Origin: Corynebacterium tapiri
GTDB taxonomy: Bacteria > Actinomycetota > Actinomycetes > Mycobacteriales > Mycobacteriaceae
Direction: 5' to 3'
NCBI RefSeq assembly: GCF_006334925.1
Contig: NZ_VDHJ01000008.1
Location: 1 to 64,000, forward strand
DNA length: 64,000 nt
Part shown: positions 36,387 through 46,362 of the stretch, one piece after another
Numbering within the stretch: position 1 is the first letter of the stretch
Layout of the letters: each line of letters begins with the position of its first letter
Position numbers and translations under genes: made by a program
Notes under the pieces: model-generated
Database searches by the model: none
Told to the model about the DNA's origin: nothing
Seen by the model: the letters and a program-made list of their open reading frames with translations, nothing else

Positions 36387-37760
36387 CTAGATCACGCGCC
36401 GCGCCGTCGCCCGCGCATCGGCGATGACCGCGGGCACGCCCACGCCACCCGCCCAGGCTCCGGTGACTTCCAGCCCCGGAACCTGCGCCACCCCCTCGAG
36501 GACCGTATCGACGGTGGCCAGATGGGTGTGGTCATAACGTGGCAGGCCACCGAACCAGCGCTGGGTGAAGATTTCGCTTAAGCCCGCCGCGCGGCCATCG
36601 AAGCCGGTAATGGTCTGCAGGTCGTCCAGCGCCTGGTCGACCAGAGTGTCTTCGTCCATAGTGAGCGCGGTGCGCTCGCCGAAGCGGCCGAAGCTGGCCC
36701 GCACGATCGCGCCGCCACGCTGCTGCAGGTGCGGCCACTTCTTTGAGGAGAAGGTGAAGGCTTTGGCATTCAGCTCCGGCTCGTCGGCGGCCACCAACAC
36801 CCCGGAGTTCTCCGGCAGGCCCTCGGCGGAGTCGAATCGCATGGCCACCACGACGCTATCGGCCAGCTTGACGGCCTTGAGCGCGGCCGAGGTTTCGGGG
36901 GCAACGGACTTGAGCAGCAGAGCGGTCGTCGGTGCCGGGGTGGCCAGAATGACGCGGTCATAGGTCCCCTCGCCCGCCCCGGTGAGCTGGAATCCGCCCT
37001 GCACGCGCTGGAGGCCGGAGACGAAGGCATCGAGGTAGATGTCCGCGCCACTCTTGTCCGCCAGCAGCTCGTAGAGCTGGGCGTATCCTCCCCGGAGGGT
37101 GGAAAAGACTGGATCGTGGCTGGGCTGGCGCGCAGAGAGCATTCGATCCGCGGCCCCGGTCAGCGTGACTGGCTCGCCCTCGTTGGCCAGCGCGTCGAGC
37201 GCCCCTGCCAGCTGCGGCACCGTGGCGCGCAGTCCCAGGTCATCGGCGGCGCAGGAGTACACGCCTCCCAGCAGTGCGGAGACCAGGCGGTCAGCCACCG
37301 CATCCCCCAGGCGCGTGCGCACGAGTTGACCGAGGTTGACGTCCTGTCCGACCTGCCAATCGAGGGGCTCAAGAGTGCGCTCGGCATCAATGCGCTGTGC
37401 GGCCTGCTCCCCCACCAGGTTGGCCACCTCAGCAGAGGAGGCCGGAATACCCATCACAGTGTTGCGCGGCATGGTGTGAGCGCGCCCCTGGGAGTAGATC
37501 AACGACGGCGCGTTGGAGGGGAACACCAGGTCATCCCCGAGTCCCAGGGACTCCAGGTACTCGATGGCGTCGCGACGCCGATACAGCAGCGCCTCCGCCC
37601 CCACATCCGTCGGACCAGACTCGAAGGCCGCGGTGTAGAGCTTGCCGCCGATGCGCCCGGTGGCCTCGAAGACCTCGATTTTCGCCTCTGGCTCGACCGA
37701 ATTCAGCTCGTGGGCCGCGACCAGCCCGGCCAGACCCGCACCGATGATGGCTACTCGCAT
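36387..37760 (-). CDS. hemY: Coproporphyrinogen III oxidase / protoporphyrinogen oxidase, HemY family
   Basis: FAD enzyme. In actinobacteria HemY-type enzymes act as coproporphyrinogen III oxidase (CgoX) of the coproporphyrin-dependent haem route; that assignment is by phylum, not seen directly. 457 residues, dinucleotide motif VAIIGAGLAGLVAAHEL at the N-terminus and GAWAGGVGVPAVIADARATA at the C-terminus. Two nt downstream of hemE. Confidence 0.92.
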   Translation of the reverse strand: MRVAIIGAGLAGLVAAHELNSVEPEAKIEVFEATGRIGGKLYTAAFESGPTDVGAEALLYRRRDAIEYLESLGLGDDLVFPSNAPSLIYSQGRAHTMPRNTVMGIPASSAEVANLVGEQAAQRIDAERTLEPLDWQVGQDVNLGQLVRTRLGDAVADRLVSALLGGVYSCAADDLGLRATVPQLAGALDALANEGEPVTLTGAADRMLSARQPSHDPVFSTLRGGYAQLYELLADKSGADIYLDAFVSGLQRVQGGFQLTGAGEGTYDRVILATPAPTTALLLKSVAPETSAALKAVKLADSVVVAMRFDSAEGLPENSGVLVAADEPELNAKAFTFSSKKWPHLQQRGGAIVRASFGRFGERTALTMDEDTLVDQALDDLQTITGFDGRAAGLSEIFTQRWFGGLPRYDHTHLATVDTVLEGVAQVPGLEVTGAWAGGVGVPAVIADARATARRVI

Positions 37761-37762
37761 GG

Positions 37763-38824
37763 TTAGTTGACCTCCTCGTGAATGATGGCCACTGCCTCGG
37801 TCACCGCATCCGGATCGGTGGTGGGCAGCACTCCATGGCCCAGGTTAAAGATGTGGCCCGTGGCGTTGCCCTCCGCGCGTGCCCGGGCGGCCTCCGCTTT
37901 GATCCGCTGCACCTCGGAGCGCACCACATCCGCTCCTGCGAAGAGCATGGCGGGATCAAGGTTGCCCTGCAGCACACGCGGTGCGGATTCTTGCGCTATA
38001 CGACGCGCTGCCTCATCCAGCGGCACGCGCCAATCAACCCCCATGACCTCGGAGCCGGCAAGCGACATCGCGCCCAGCAGCTCTCCGGTGGACACACCGA
38101 AGTGGATGCGCGGGATCTCACCCTCCACCTCAGCAAGGATCTGCGTGGAGTACGGCAGAACAAACTCGCGGTAGTCCTTCTGCGTGAGGAATCCGGCCCA
38201 GGAGTCGAACAGCTGCATCGCGTCGATGCCGGCATTCACCTGGGTGCGCAGGAAGGCGGCGATCGTAGGCGTCAGGCGCTCCATCAACGCGTGCCAGGAC
38301 TGTGGGTCGGCGTGCATGAGTGCTTTGGTGCGCTCGTGGTTCTTGCTTGGCCCACCCTCGACCAGGTAGCTGGCCAGGGTAAACGGAGCACCAACGAAAC
38401 CGATCAACGCCTGGGTATCGCTGAGTTCGGCCAGGATGTGGGAAATACCCTGCGCGACCTCGTCCACGTCATGCTCGAGGATGGGTAAGGCGTCGATGTC
38501 AGCACGCGTGCGCACCGGGTTGGCCACGACCGGACCGCGCCCTGGAACGATCTCCACATCCACGCCGGCGGCCTTGAGCGGGACCACGATGTCAGAGAAC
38601 AGGATTGCGGCGTCAACGTCGTGGCGGCGCACGGGCTGGAGGGTGATCTCAGCGAGGAGCTCGGGCATGAAGCAGCTATCGAGCATCGCGATGCCCTCGC
38701 GCACCCGCTTGTATTCCGGAAGTGAGCGCCCGGCCTGGCGCATGAACCACACTGGGGTGCGGTCGGGCTGGTGGCCCTGGGCGGCCTGCAGCAGGGGGGC
38801 GTGTACTAGCTCACGTCGGTTCAT
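37763..38824 (-). CDS. hemE: Uroporphyrinogen decarboxylase HemE
   Basis: Decarboxylates uroporphyrinogen III to coproporphyrinogen III. 353 residues. Signature PVWFMRQAGRSLPEY near residue 25, FVGAPFTLASYLVEGG in the middle, and NLGHGVLPTTDPD near the C-terminus. Followed by hemY in one operon; 52 nt downstream of the P-type ATPase-like gene. Confidence 0.96.
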   Translation of the reverse strand: MNRRELVHAPLLQAAQGHQPDRTPVWFMRQAGRSLPEYKRVREGIAMLDSCFMPELLAEITLQPVRRHDVDAAILFSDIVVPLKAAGVDVEIVPGRGPVVANPVRTRADIDALPILEHDVDEVAQGISHILAELSDTQALIGFVGAPFTLASYLVEGGPSKNHERTKALMHADPQSWHALMERLTPTIAAFLRTQVNAGIDAMQLFDSWAGFLTQKDYREFVLPYSTQILAEVEGEIPRIHFGVSTGELLGAMSLAGSEVMGVDWRVPLDEAARRIAQESAPRVLQGNLDPAMLFAGADVVRSEVQRIKAEAARARAEGNATGHIFNLGHGVLPTTDPDAVTEAVAIIHEEVN

Positions 38825-38876
38825 AGCCCATGATTATGGTCCAAAAGTTGTACTCCGGGCCAATCGAGCGCTGCGC

Positions 38877-41504
38877 CTAACGCGGGAAGTACCCCGCCGA
38901 GTTCGAGCGTGCCTCCACCAACAGGGAGGAGCACAACATCAACACGGTCGCGCCCATGGGGTTGAGCACGCCCGCCACCGCCAAAAGCACTGCGACAACG
39001 TTGTAGGTCCAGCTGATGAGGAAGTTGCGGTCAATAATGCGACAGACCCGGCGCGAGTGAGCTACCAGCTTGGCGATCGTCCCGACCGACTCGTCAAGCA
39101 CCACCACGCCCACCCCGGTGCGATCGCCGTGCGCGGCCGCTTCGAGAGCCTGCGTGGAACCGGCCAGGATGCCCACGTCGGCTGCCGGCATGGCGTGCAT
39201 AACGGTCTGGTCCCCCACCAAGGCGACGGTGCCGCCGCGGGTGTGCACGCCACGCACGGCCTTGAGCTTGTCACCCGGGGCGATGCCCGCCAAAACCTTG
39301 TCGATGCCGATTCGGTCGGCCAGGCGGCGGGAAACCGGGTAGGCATCGCGCGAGAGCATGACCGTCTCAATACCGTGCTCTTCCAGGGATTCCACGCCCT
39401 CGCTGGCGTCCTCGCGGACGGAGTCCAAAAGCGTGATCACACCGCGGTCCACCCCCTGCCAACGCACGATCAGCGGTGTTCCTCCGGACACGACCGCAGC
39501 CGCCAGGCGTCCCGACAGGTTGGACATCGTGCGCGGGCGCCACAGCTCCGCCTCGACCTGTCGGGTGCCGTTGCCATCCTTGCGGTTGAGCTCGATGATG
39601 CCGACGAACGAGCCCTCCTCCGTGATGCGCAGGCGAGACACGTCGATCCAGTGCGGGACTTCGCTCACGGTGGTGTGGTCGCGGTCGCGTGAGGCGCGTG
39701 CCGCCTTGACGATGGCCTGCGAAGCCGGGTGGTCCGACTCCATCATCAGCGCGGCTGCCACGCGCAGGATCACCTCGGGGTTCTCGCCGCGCTCGGCAAC
39801 CACGTTTTCCAGCGTCATGGCGTTGGTGGTCAACGTACCCAGGCGATTGAATATGACCGTATCCACAGCGTCGATCTGGCGCACCGTGGCGCCATCGCGA
39901 AAGAGCACTCCGTGGCGAGCTGCGGCCTCCACTCCATGGCGGATAGCCAAGGTCGGGGACAGCGCGAGCGCCACGGGCGCGATTGAGGCCAGGACCGCGA
40001 TGGCCGTGGCAATGGCGATGTTGAGGTTCTGGGACACCAAGTACCACAGCGCGAAGTCAATGACGGCCACGCCGATCGCCGCGGGGATGAGGACGGAGGC
40101 CGCCTTGGTGGAAAGCATGGTGGCGTGGTTTTGGCGTCGATTAGCCTCCGTCACCCAGGCATGCACCGACGCTAGGCGCGTGCGGTGCCCCGTGCGCTCG
40201 ACGCGCACCTTGATCCGGCCGTCGAGATTGCGGGTGCCGGCGTAGACGTAGGAACCGACCTTGACCTCGGTGCCATGCTCGATGCCCGCAGCCACCAGCC
40301 CGGGGCTGAGGTGACAGGATCCGCCGACAACTTGGCCGTCGACGGGAATGAGCTCGCCAGCGAGGATGATGATGTCATCGCCCACGTTGACCTCACCCAG
40401 AGCAACAGGACGAGGCTCGCGTGGCTCCTTGGACGTGGCCCCCTTGTGCCCACGTTGCCCCACTGTGAGCACCTCCGCGTGCGGATCGGGGCGCCGCAGC
40501 TCCATCTCGCGCAGCAGGCTGCCCCGATGGCGGGTGGTGGCTAGGCGACCGGCGAGCAGAAGGGTCGTCATTACGCAGGCGACGTCGAGGAACAAAGCTC
40601 CGTCCGCGATCGGCCCATGGTCGAAAGAGAACCACGTGGGCTGGGTGTGCCACCCCAGGTCCCCGGCCCGGGTAAACAGCATCACCGCGAAGGACCAGAG
40701 GTAGGCCACGATGACGGCCAAGGCGCTTGCCCCATCCAGGGCGGTCAACCCCCTCCGGATACCGCCGGCCAGGGCTCGATGGAAGGGCCAGGCGCACCAG
40801 GTGACCACCGGTGTAGCTAACGCGAGGCTGAGCCACTGCCAGCCGGAGAACTGCGCGGACGACACCGAGAACATCACCACGACAGGCAGAGTGAGTGCGG
40901 CAGCCAGAATCAGGCGCGGCAGCGAGATCAGCTCGCGCGCGGTGTACAGCACGTCGCGGTCATGGTTGGACTCGGCCAACACGGCATGCGAGTCCTCCCC
41001 GAAGAATCCCGCGGCCTGGGCGCGCTCGAGGGCACGCTTTTCTTCCTCATGGTGCCGGCGCGTAGCCCACGGCACCTTGTGCATCTTCTTGCTCGCCCCG
41101 CTGGGACCCCGGCGCGCTGCCAGCGTGCGCCGCCGCAGCGAGGAATCGGTCAGCGTCGCCTGCACCCCAAAGGACTCAATGATCTCGGCCAACTGGGCGG
41201 GCTTGACCGTCTCCGGCGCGGTAATCCACGCGGTAGAGGAGGAATAGATCAGTCGCGCGCGCACTCCCGGGACGTCCTCGAGTGCCGCCTCGATGTCCGC
41301 GCAGTCGGGTGCCGAGCGCAGCCCCGTGATGTCAAAGGCGTAGGAGACGTTCGCTCCATCCTCCCCGCGGGCCTCCTCGCCCCCGGGGCTCAGGCCGACA
41401 GAACGTGCGGCCGACCACGCCTCGTTGATGGCGCGATCAGCATTGACGACGGGGTCGACAGAGTCCGCGAGATCACTGATCTCGGAGTGGAAGGGGCTGG
41501 ACAT
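38877..41504 (-). CDS. Catalytically defective P1B-type ATPase homologue
   Basis: 875 residues with the full heavy-metal P-ATPase layout: a degenerate HMA-like domain (about 50-120, GLRSAPDCADIEAAL with no CxxC), membrane helices, actuator, catalytic core and a last helix pair. Every key motif is changed. The phosphorylated Asp of DKTGT is Asn553 (FNRLGTLT), TGES is VAAG (404-407), the intramembrane CPC is A509-P510-V511, and GDGxND is GDQTVM (764-769). An SDHPAS HP-locus remains (SEHPLA-like). The reading frame is intact, so it is a maintained pseudoenzyme. Lies between hemE and two membrane-protein genes after hemB. Confidence 0.85.
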   Translation of the reverse strand: MSSPFHSEISDLADSVDPVVNADRAINEAWSAARSVGLSPGGEEARGEDGANVSYAFDITGLRSAPDCADIEAALEDVPGVRARLIYSSSTAWITAPETVKPAQLAEIIESFGVQATLTDSSLRRRTLAARRGPSGASKKMHKVPWATRRHHEEEKRALERAQAAGFFGEDSHAVLAESNHDRDVLYTARELISLPRLILAAALTLPVVVMFSVSSAQFSGWQWLSLALATPVVTWCAWPFHRALAGGIRRGLTALDGASALAVIVAYLWSFAVMLFTRAGDLGWHTQPTWFSFDHGPIADGALFLDVACVMTTLLLAGRLATTRHRGSLLREMELRRPDPHAEVLTVGQRGHKGATSKEPREPRPVALGEVNVGDDIIILAGELIPVDGQVVGGSCHLSPGLVAAGIEHGTEVKVGSYVYAGTRNLDGRIKVRVERTGHRTRLASVHAWVTEANRRQNHATMLSTKAASVLIPAAIGVAVIDFALWYLVSQNLNIAIATAIAVLASIAPVALALSPTLAIRHGVEAAARHGVLFRDGATVRQIDAVDTVIFNRLGTLTTNAMTLENVVAERGENPEVILRVAAALMMESDHPASQAIVKAARASRDRDHTTVSEVPHWIDVSRLRITEEGSFVGIIELNRKDGNGTRQVEAELWRPRTMSNLSGRLAAAVVSGGTPLIVRWQGVDRGVITLLDSVREDASEGVESLEEHGIETVMLSRDAYPVSRRLADRIGIDKVLAGIAPGDKLKAVRGVHTRGGTVALVGDQTVMHAMPAADVGILAGSTQALEAAAHGDRTGVGVVVLDESVGTIAKLVAHSRRVCRIIDRNFLISWTYNVVAVLLAVAGVLNPMGATVLMLCSSLLVEARSNSAGYFPR

Positions 41505-41515
41505 GGCCGGAAAGC

Positions 41516-41980
41516 TTAGCGCAGATAGGCCGTAGCCGAGGGACGGAAGGCGTACACCAGCGCGAACGCCAGCAGGCCCACGATGACAATCGCCGCAAAC
41601 GACGCCACCGTGACCACAAATCCAGCCACGTTAACGGCAATCACCAGCGCACTCAGCGCTGTATACCACCGGCGCGAGTGGCGCACCCCGCGTCGCATGG
41701 CAGCCACGGTCCACCCCAGCGCCACCGCACCGAGGATGTTGGACACCGCCACTACTCGCTGACTGCGCTCAAACGCGGCGATGACCTCCAAGGGGGCGTC
41801 GCCGCCCTGGAATCCGGCGGTCAGCATAATGATCGCCGAAATGAGCATGAGCGCCGCCGCACCCACCGTCAGCACCCACGCGATGGTCAACGAGTTAGGC
41901 ACGCCATCGCCCTCGGCGTAGTCGTCTCGCCAGGAGCGGTTGGGGTCGCCAGGGGAAAAAGGCGTGGGAAACATCGACAT
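41516..41980 (-). CDS. Four-helix membrane protein of the haem cluster
   Basis: 154 residues. A polar N-terminus (PFSPGDPNRSWRDDY) is followed by four membrane segments (about 33-55, 80-95, 105-120, 125-147). No family function known; genes in this place in M. tuberculosis (Rv0513-Rv0514) are also membrane proteins. One nt separates it from the preceding stop and eleven from the ATPase-like gene, so all are cotranscribed. Confidence 0.75.
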   Translation of the reverse strand: MSMFPTPFSPGDPNRSWRDDYAEGDGVPNSLTIAWVLTVGAAALMLISAIIMLTAGFQGGDAPLEVIAAFERSQRVVAVSNILGAVALGWTVAAMRRGVRHSRRWYTALSALVIAVNVAGFVVTVASFAAIVIVGLLAFALVYAFRPSATAYLR

Positions 41981-41981
41981 G

Positions 41982-42509
41982 TTAGGCCTCTTTGTGCGCG
42001 GAGTTCACGTGCTCGATTGAGCTGGAGCGGTTAGCAAAAATAATCGCCAGCACAGCCGCGACAGCGATGAGTATTTGCACGCTGCCGTCGAGAAGCGGAA
42101 GCCAGGTGGGCACCTTCGTGCCGGCGGGGAACGCTCCGAAGATTAACAGGCCGCGCATCACCAGGAAGGCGGAGAAGATCGTGAGAAGGCGTTGCGACGT
42201 CGGCCCGTACCTGTGCAGCCGAGCGTAAAAGCGCAGCGCAACCCCGAGCGCGATAACAACGGCGATATTCAGCAGCGCCATCATCACAATGCTCACGTAC
42301 ACCGAGGCGTTCAACAGGTGATCCCCGGCCTCCGCAATCGTGGAGTTGGCCGAATCCTTGGCCACGGCGAGCAGCTCGGAGGGATCGATGAAACTGGTTA
42401 CGGTCTGCAGAATCTGGTGGAGCAGCTCCCCACCGATCACCGCCGCCCAACAGTAGACCGCGAGGACAAATGACTCGGGAACGCTCGACTCGCTCTTTGC
42501 CATGGCCAT
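41982..42509 (-). CDS. Four-helix membrane protein downstream of hemB
   Basis: 175 residues, four hydrophobic segments (about 14-35, 70-90, 110-130, 140-160) and a polar external loop between the first two. Start ATG overlaps the hemB stop by one base (TAATG), so translation is coupled to hemB; ATG 42503 is an alternative. No recognised domain. Confidence 0.75.
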   Translation of the reverse strand: MAMAKSESSVPESFVLAVYCWAAVIGGELLHQILQTVTSFIDPSELLAVAKDSANSTIAEAGDHLLNASVYVSIVMMALLNIAVVIALGVALRFYARLHRYGPTSQRLLTIFSAFLVMRGLLIFGAFPAGTKVPTWLPLLDGSVQILIAVAAVLAIIFANRSSSIEHVNSAHKEA

Positions 42510-43498
42510 TACCCGCGCAGAGCCCGCGCTGCCTCGATGGCGTAGTAGGTGAGGATCTGATTCGCACCGGCCCGCTTGATGGAGGTCAGCGACTCCATCA
42601 TCACCGCGTGGGCGTCCACCCAGCCATTACGGCCGGCGGCCTGGATCATCGCGTACTCGCCCGAGACCTGATAAGCCGCCACCGGAACCGGCGACATCTC
42701 GGCCACCGCGCTGAGTACGTCGAGGTACGGCAGGGCGGGCTTGACCATCACAAAGTCCGCGCCCTCTTCGATGTCCAGCTGCGTCTCCAGCAGGGACTCC
42801 CGGAAGTTGGCCGGATCCTGCTGGTAGGTGCGACGATCGCCCTGCAGCGAGGACCCCACGGCCTCCCGGAAGGGTCCAAAGAACGCCGAGGCGTACTTGG
42901 CGGAGTACGCCATGATGGAAACGTCCTGGTAGCCGGCCTCGTCCAGGGCCTCGCGGATCTCGGCGACCTGGCCGTCCATCATCCCGGAGGGGCTCACCAC
43001 GTGCGCTCCGGCCGCCGCCTGGGCCACGGCCATCTTCTGATAGAGCGGCAGGGTCGCATCGTTATCGACGACCGGGTTGCCCCGGTGATCGGTGCCCAGG
43101 ACACCGCAGTGGCCGTGATCGGTGAACTCATCGAGGCAGGTGTCCGCGATGATCACCACGTCGTCGCCGAATTCCTCGCGCAACGCGGCGAGCCCGCGGT
43201 TGAGGATTCCCTCCTCAGCCCAGGACTGCGAGCCAGTTGGGTCCTTATCCTCATCCTGCGGGACGCCGAACAGGTCGATCGAGCGCACCCCCGCCACGAG
43301 CGCATCGTGGACGTGCGCCTTGAGCGAGTCCATCGTGTGCTGGTACACCCCCGGCATGGAGCTGATCTCACGCGGTTGGTCTAGGCCATCGGCCACGAAG
43401 GCCGGCAGGATGAAGTCAGCGGGGTCCAAGCGGAACTCGGCGGTGAGCTCGCGCATGGCCGGGGTGGTGCGAAGTCGACGGGGGCGACGGTTGATCAT
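42509..43498 (-). CDS. hemB: Delta-aminolevulinic acid dehydratase (porphobilinogen synthase)
   Basis: Condenses two 5-aminolevulinates to porphobilinogen. 329 residues. Active-site lysines in [12 protein letters not shown] and the [16 protein letters not shown] segment are present. [18 protein letters not shown] carries the Cys-containing region. First of a unit running hemB, two membrane proteins, ATPase-like gene, hemE, hemY. Confidence 0.96.
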   Translation of the reverse strand: MINRRPRRLRTTPAMRELTAEFRLDPADFILPAFVADGLDQPREISSMPGVYQHTMDSLKAHVHDALVAGVRSIDLFGVPQDEDKDPTGSQSWAEEGILNRGLAALREEFGDDVVIIADTCLDEFTDHGHCGVLGTDHRGNPVVDNDATLPLYQKMAVAQAAAGAHVVSPSGMMDGQVAEIREALDEAGYQDVSIMAYSAKYASAFFGPFREAVGSSLQGDRRTYQQDPANFRESLLETQLDIEEGADFVMVKPALPYLDVLSAVAEMSPVPVAAYQVSGEYAMIQAAGRNGWVDAHAVMMESLTSIKRAGANQILTYYAIEAARALRG

Positions 43499-43552
43499 TG
43501 TGCTGAGCTCATCCTCAATGTGTGACGTCCATTAGGGCAGTAGAACGCCAGC

Positions 43553-45283
43553 CTAGGCGCTCTTCGTTTCCTCTGGCGAGTCGCCGGAGGCCTCCGCCGC
43601 CTTCTTGCGAGCCCGACGCTTCTTGCGCGCCGGAGGCAGCTGACCAGCAGCCCGCAGGTGCGCCACGTGGTCTGCCAGCGCATCCACCAGGTGCTCTACG
43701 TCTGCCACCTCGGGAACGACGTCGACCCGCAGGCCCATCTCCTTGGCCGTAGCAGCGGCCATCGGGCCAATGCACGCGATGATGGTGCGCTGATGCGGCT
43801 TGCCAGCAATGCCCACCAGGTTCTTCACCGTCGAGGACGACGTGAAGCACACGGCATCGAAGCCACCGGTCTTGATCATGTCGCGGGTCTCCGCCGGCGG
43901 CGGCGAAGCGCGCACGGTGCGGTAGGCGACCACGTCGTCGACTTCCCATTCGAGGTCGGCAAGGCCGTCGACAAGCGTGTCCGCGGCGATGTCCGCGCGC
44001 GGCAAAAGCACACGCGAGACAGGATCGATCTCGTCCACGTAATTGGGGAAGATCTCCAGTAGGCCCTGGGCGTTCTGCTTATGGCGCGGCGGGACCAGCT
44101 CGGGGATGAGGCCCTTTTCCACAACGGCGGCGGCGGTCTTCTCCCCCACCGCAGCGAGGTGCACGCCGGCGAAGGATCGCGCGTCCAAGCCCAGCTCGGA
44201 GATCTTGTCCCACACCGCGGTTACAGCGTTGACCGAGGTGAACACGATCCACTGGTAGCGGCCCTCGACAATGCCCTTGATCGCACGGTCCATCTGAGCC
44301 GGGTTGCGCGGCGGCTCCACCGAGATCGTGGGCACGGACTGCGGGATTGCGCCGTGCGTGGCCAGTCGCGCGCTCATCGAGGCGGCCTGCTCCTTGGTGC
44401 GCGGGACCAACACGCGCCAACCGTAGAGAGCACGGTTCTCCCACCAGGAGTACTTAGTGCGTTCATCGACGCCGGTGCCCAGGGTGATCACGACATTGCC
44501 CGGCAGGTCCACGCCCAGCTTGGGCAGGGTGGCCAGGGTCGCGTCATAGGTGCGCTGCAAACGCGTGGTGCCGTTGATCGTCACCGAGGCCGGGGTGTTC
44601 TTCTCCAGCCCGTGCTCAATGAGCTCGGCAGTGATCGTCGGGATGTCCTCGGCGGTTGCCTGCAACACCAGCGGCTTGGGAGCCTGGGCAAGCTGCGCCC
44701 AGTCCGCCTGGCCGCCCGTGACGTCGGTTTCCGTGTAGGTCGATCCCAAGGCGATTCCGGCGAATGACGGCACGGTCGACGGCAGGGACATGCCCGGGAC
44801 CACCTGAAACTCCAGGCCTGCGGCGGCGACTGCGGCGATTTCTTCCTTGATGTCGTCACGAGTCAGCGGGTTGCCCGAGACGAGACGGACCACGCAGCCC
44901 CCGGTGGTCTCCGGGGACTTTGCGGCGTCGGCGAGCGCAGCTTGCAGGATCTCCACGGTAGCGGCGGTATCCGCACCTGCATCGCGTACGTCAGCTGCCC
45001 GCGGGGGCGCTGGGCGAGCAGGCTTACGGCGCGCGCCGGCCTCTTTAGCTTCTGCGCACAGCCTTTGGTACTCGGCCTCTGCGGCGTCGAGAAGCGCCTG
45101 GGGAACCGGGAGGTGCTCGGCGACGACCTCGCGCACACCAGCGCTGACGTCACTATCGGCAACTGCAATGGCGTTGGTTGCCAGCACGTCGCGGGCACGA
45201 ACCGTGAGCAGGTCGGGGTTTCCCGGCCCGGCGCCCACGAAGACGATGGTCCCCGGCTGGGGAGTCGTTAAAGCCTGGGTCAT
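43553..45283 (-). CDS. hemD: Fused SUMT-like / uroporphyrinogen-III synthase
   Basis: 576 residues. Residues 10-250 have the fold of uroporphyrinogen-III methyltransferase (start TIVFVGAGPGNPDLLTVRA), but the usual GGDPFVFGRGGEE motif reads SGNPLTRDDIKEE. The C-terminal part (about 275-530) is uroporphyrinogen-III synthase (WRVLVPRTKEQA, VFTSVNAVTAVWDKI, VCFTSSSTVKNLV), followed by a basic tail. HemD activity is well supported; methyltransferase activity is doubtful. Confidence 0.9.
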   Translation of the reverse strand: MTQALTTPQPGTIVFVGAGPGNPDLLTVRARDVLATNAIAVADSDVSAGVREVVAEHLPVPQALLDAAEAEYQRLCAEAKEAGARRKPARPAPPRAADVRDAGADTAATVEILQAALADAAKSPETTGGCVVRLVSGNPLTRDDIKEEIAAVAAAGLEFQVVPGMSLPSTVPSFAGIALGSTYTETDVTGGQADWAQLAQAPKPLVLQATAEDIPTITAELIEHGLEKNTPASVTINGTTRLQRTYDATLATLPKLGVDLPGNVVITLGTGVDERTKYSWWENRALYGWRVLVPRTKEQAASMSARLATHGAIPQSVPTISVEPPRNPAQMDRAIKGIVEGRYQWIVFTSVNAVTAVWDKISELGLDARSFAGVHLAAVGEKTAAAVVEKGLIPELVPPRHKQNAQGLLEIFPNYVDEIDPVSRVLLPRADIAADTLVDGLADLEWEVDDVVAYRTVRASPPPAETRDMIKTGGFDAVCFTSSSTVKNLVGIAGKPHQRTIIACIGPMAAATAKEMGLRVDVVPEVADVEHLVDALADHVAHLRAAGQLPPARKKRRARKKAAEASGDSPEETKSA

Positions 45284-45468
45284 TCGGATCTTTTCTAGGA
45301 ATCGGTAAAGCGAAATCTCGGGCGTAGCTTGAGCACAGTCGCGTGTGCCGGGCGCGTGTGTCCCGGCGGGTTTTGCTAAAAGGGGACCCGCGAGTTCAGG
45401 CGGGAGCGACCGTATGGTATCCCCAACCTTAAGCCAGCCGGCCTAAATTCCAAAAAAGCCGGATTCAA

Positions 45469-46362
45469 CTATTTCGCGTCGCTCATGACCTCGGCTGCCC
45501 CCGCATCCAGCAGACGCTGCGCCAACTGCTGCCCCAGTGCCTGCGGATCCGTACCCTGTGCCCGCTCCACCAGGCGGCGGCTGCCGTCGAGTGCGAAAAC
45601 CCCCGCGCGCAGGTCAATATGCGCATCCTCGTCCACAGTTGCCCAGGCGGCGACGGGGGCCGTACAACCCGCTTCCAGGGAGGCCAACACAGTTCGCTCC
45701 GCCAGCGCACACGTAGTGGCTTGGGCGTCGGCAAGCGCGGTAATCGCCGCAACCGCATCAGCATCATCGGCGCGGCACTCGATGGCCAACGCCCCTTGGG
45801 CGGGCGCTGGGTACAGCTGCTCCGAGGCAAAGACCTGGGTGGCGCGCTCCCCGAGCCCCACACGGTTAAGCCCGGCGTAAGCCAGGACGACCGCGTCCAG
45901 TTCCCCGTCAGTTACTCGCCCCATGCGCGTGTCGATGTTGCCACGCAAGGGGACGATCTCCAGGTCAGGGCGCAGAGCGCGCAGCTGCGAGACTCGACGC
46001 GGGGCGGAGGTGCCCACGCGGGCCCCGGCCGGAAGCGTGTCCAACGTCAGGCCATCGCGAGCGATCAGGGCCTCACGGTTGTCCTCGCGCTGCGGAACCA
46101 CCAGTCGAAAGCGCTCATCGGGGGCGGTCGGCAGGTCCTTGAAGGAGTGGACGGCGATGTCGCACTCGCCGCGCTCCAAAGCGTCGCGCAAGGCCTGGGT
46201 AAACACGCCCACGCCTATGCGCTCCACCGGAGACATGTTGACGTCCCCGGCCGTGGTGATGATCTTCAGCTCCGCCTGCACCCCACCCGCGATCAACGCG
46301 TCGCGGACGTGGCCGGACTGCGTGGTGGCGAGCTTTGATCCGCGAGTACCAATTCGCATCAT
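45469..46362 (-). CDS. hemC: Porphobilinogen deaminase HemC
   Basis: Builds hydroxymethylbilane. 297 residues; ATG 46362 overlaps the hemA stop (ATGA). Signatures [35 protein letters not shown] and the cofactor-binding Cys in [13 protein letters not shown] second ATG follows at once (46359). 185 nt separate it from hemD; this gap holds no gene. Confidence 0.95.
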   Translation of the reverse strand: MMRIGTRGSKLATTQSGHVRDALIAGGVQAELKIITTAGDVNMSPVERIGVGVFTQALRDALERGECDIAVHSFKDLPTAPDERFRLVVPQREDNREALIARDGLTLDTLPAGARVGTSAPRRVSQLRALRPDLEIVPLRGNIDTRMGRVTDGELDAVVLAYAGLNRVGLGERATQVFASEQLYPAPAQGALAIECRADDADAVAAITALADAQATTCALAERTVLASLEAGCTAPVAAWATVDEDAHIDLRAGVFALDGSRRLVERAQGTDPQALGQQLAQRLLDAGAAEVMSDAK

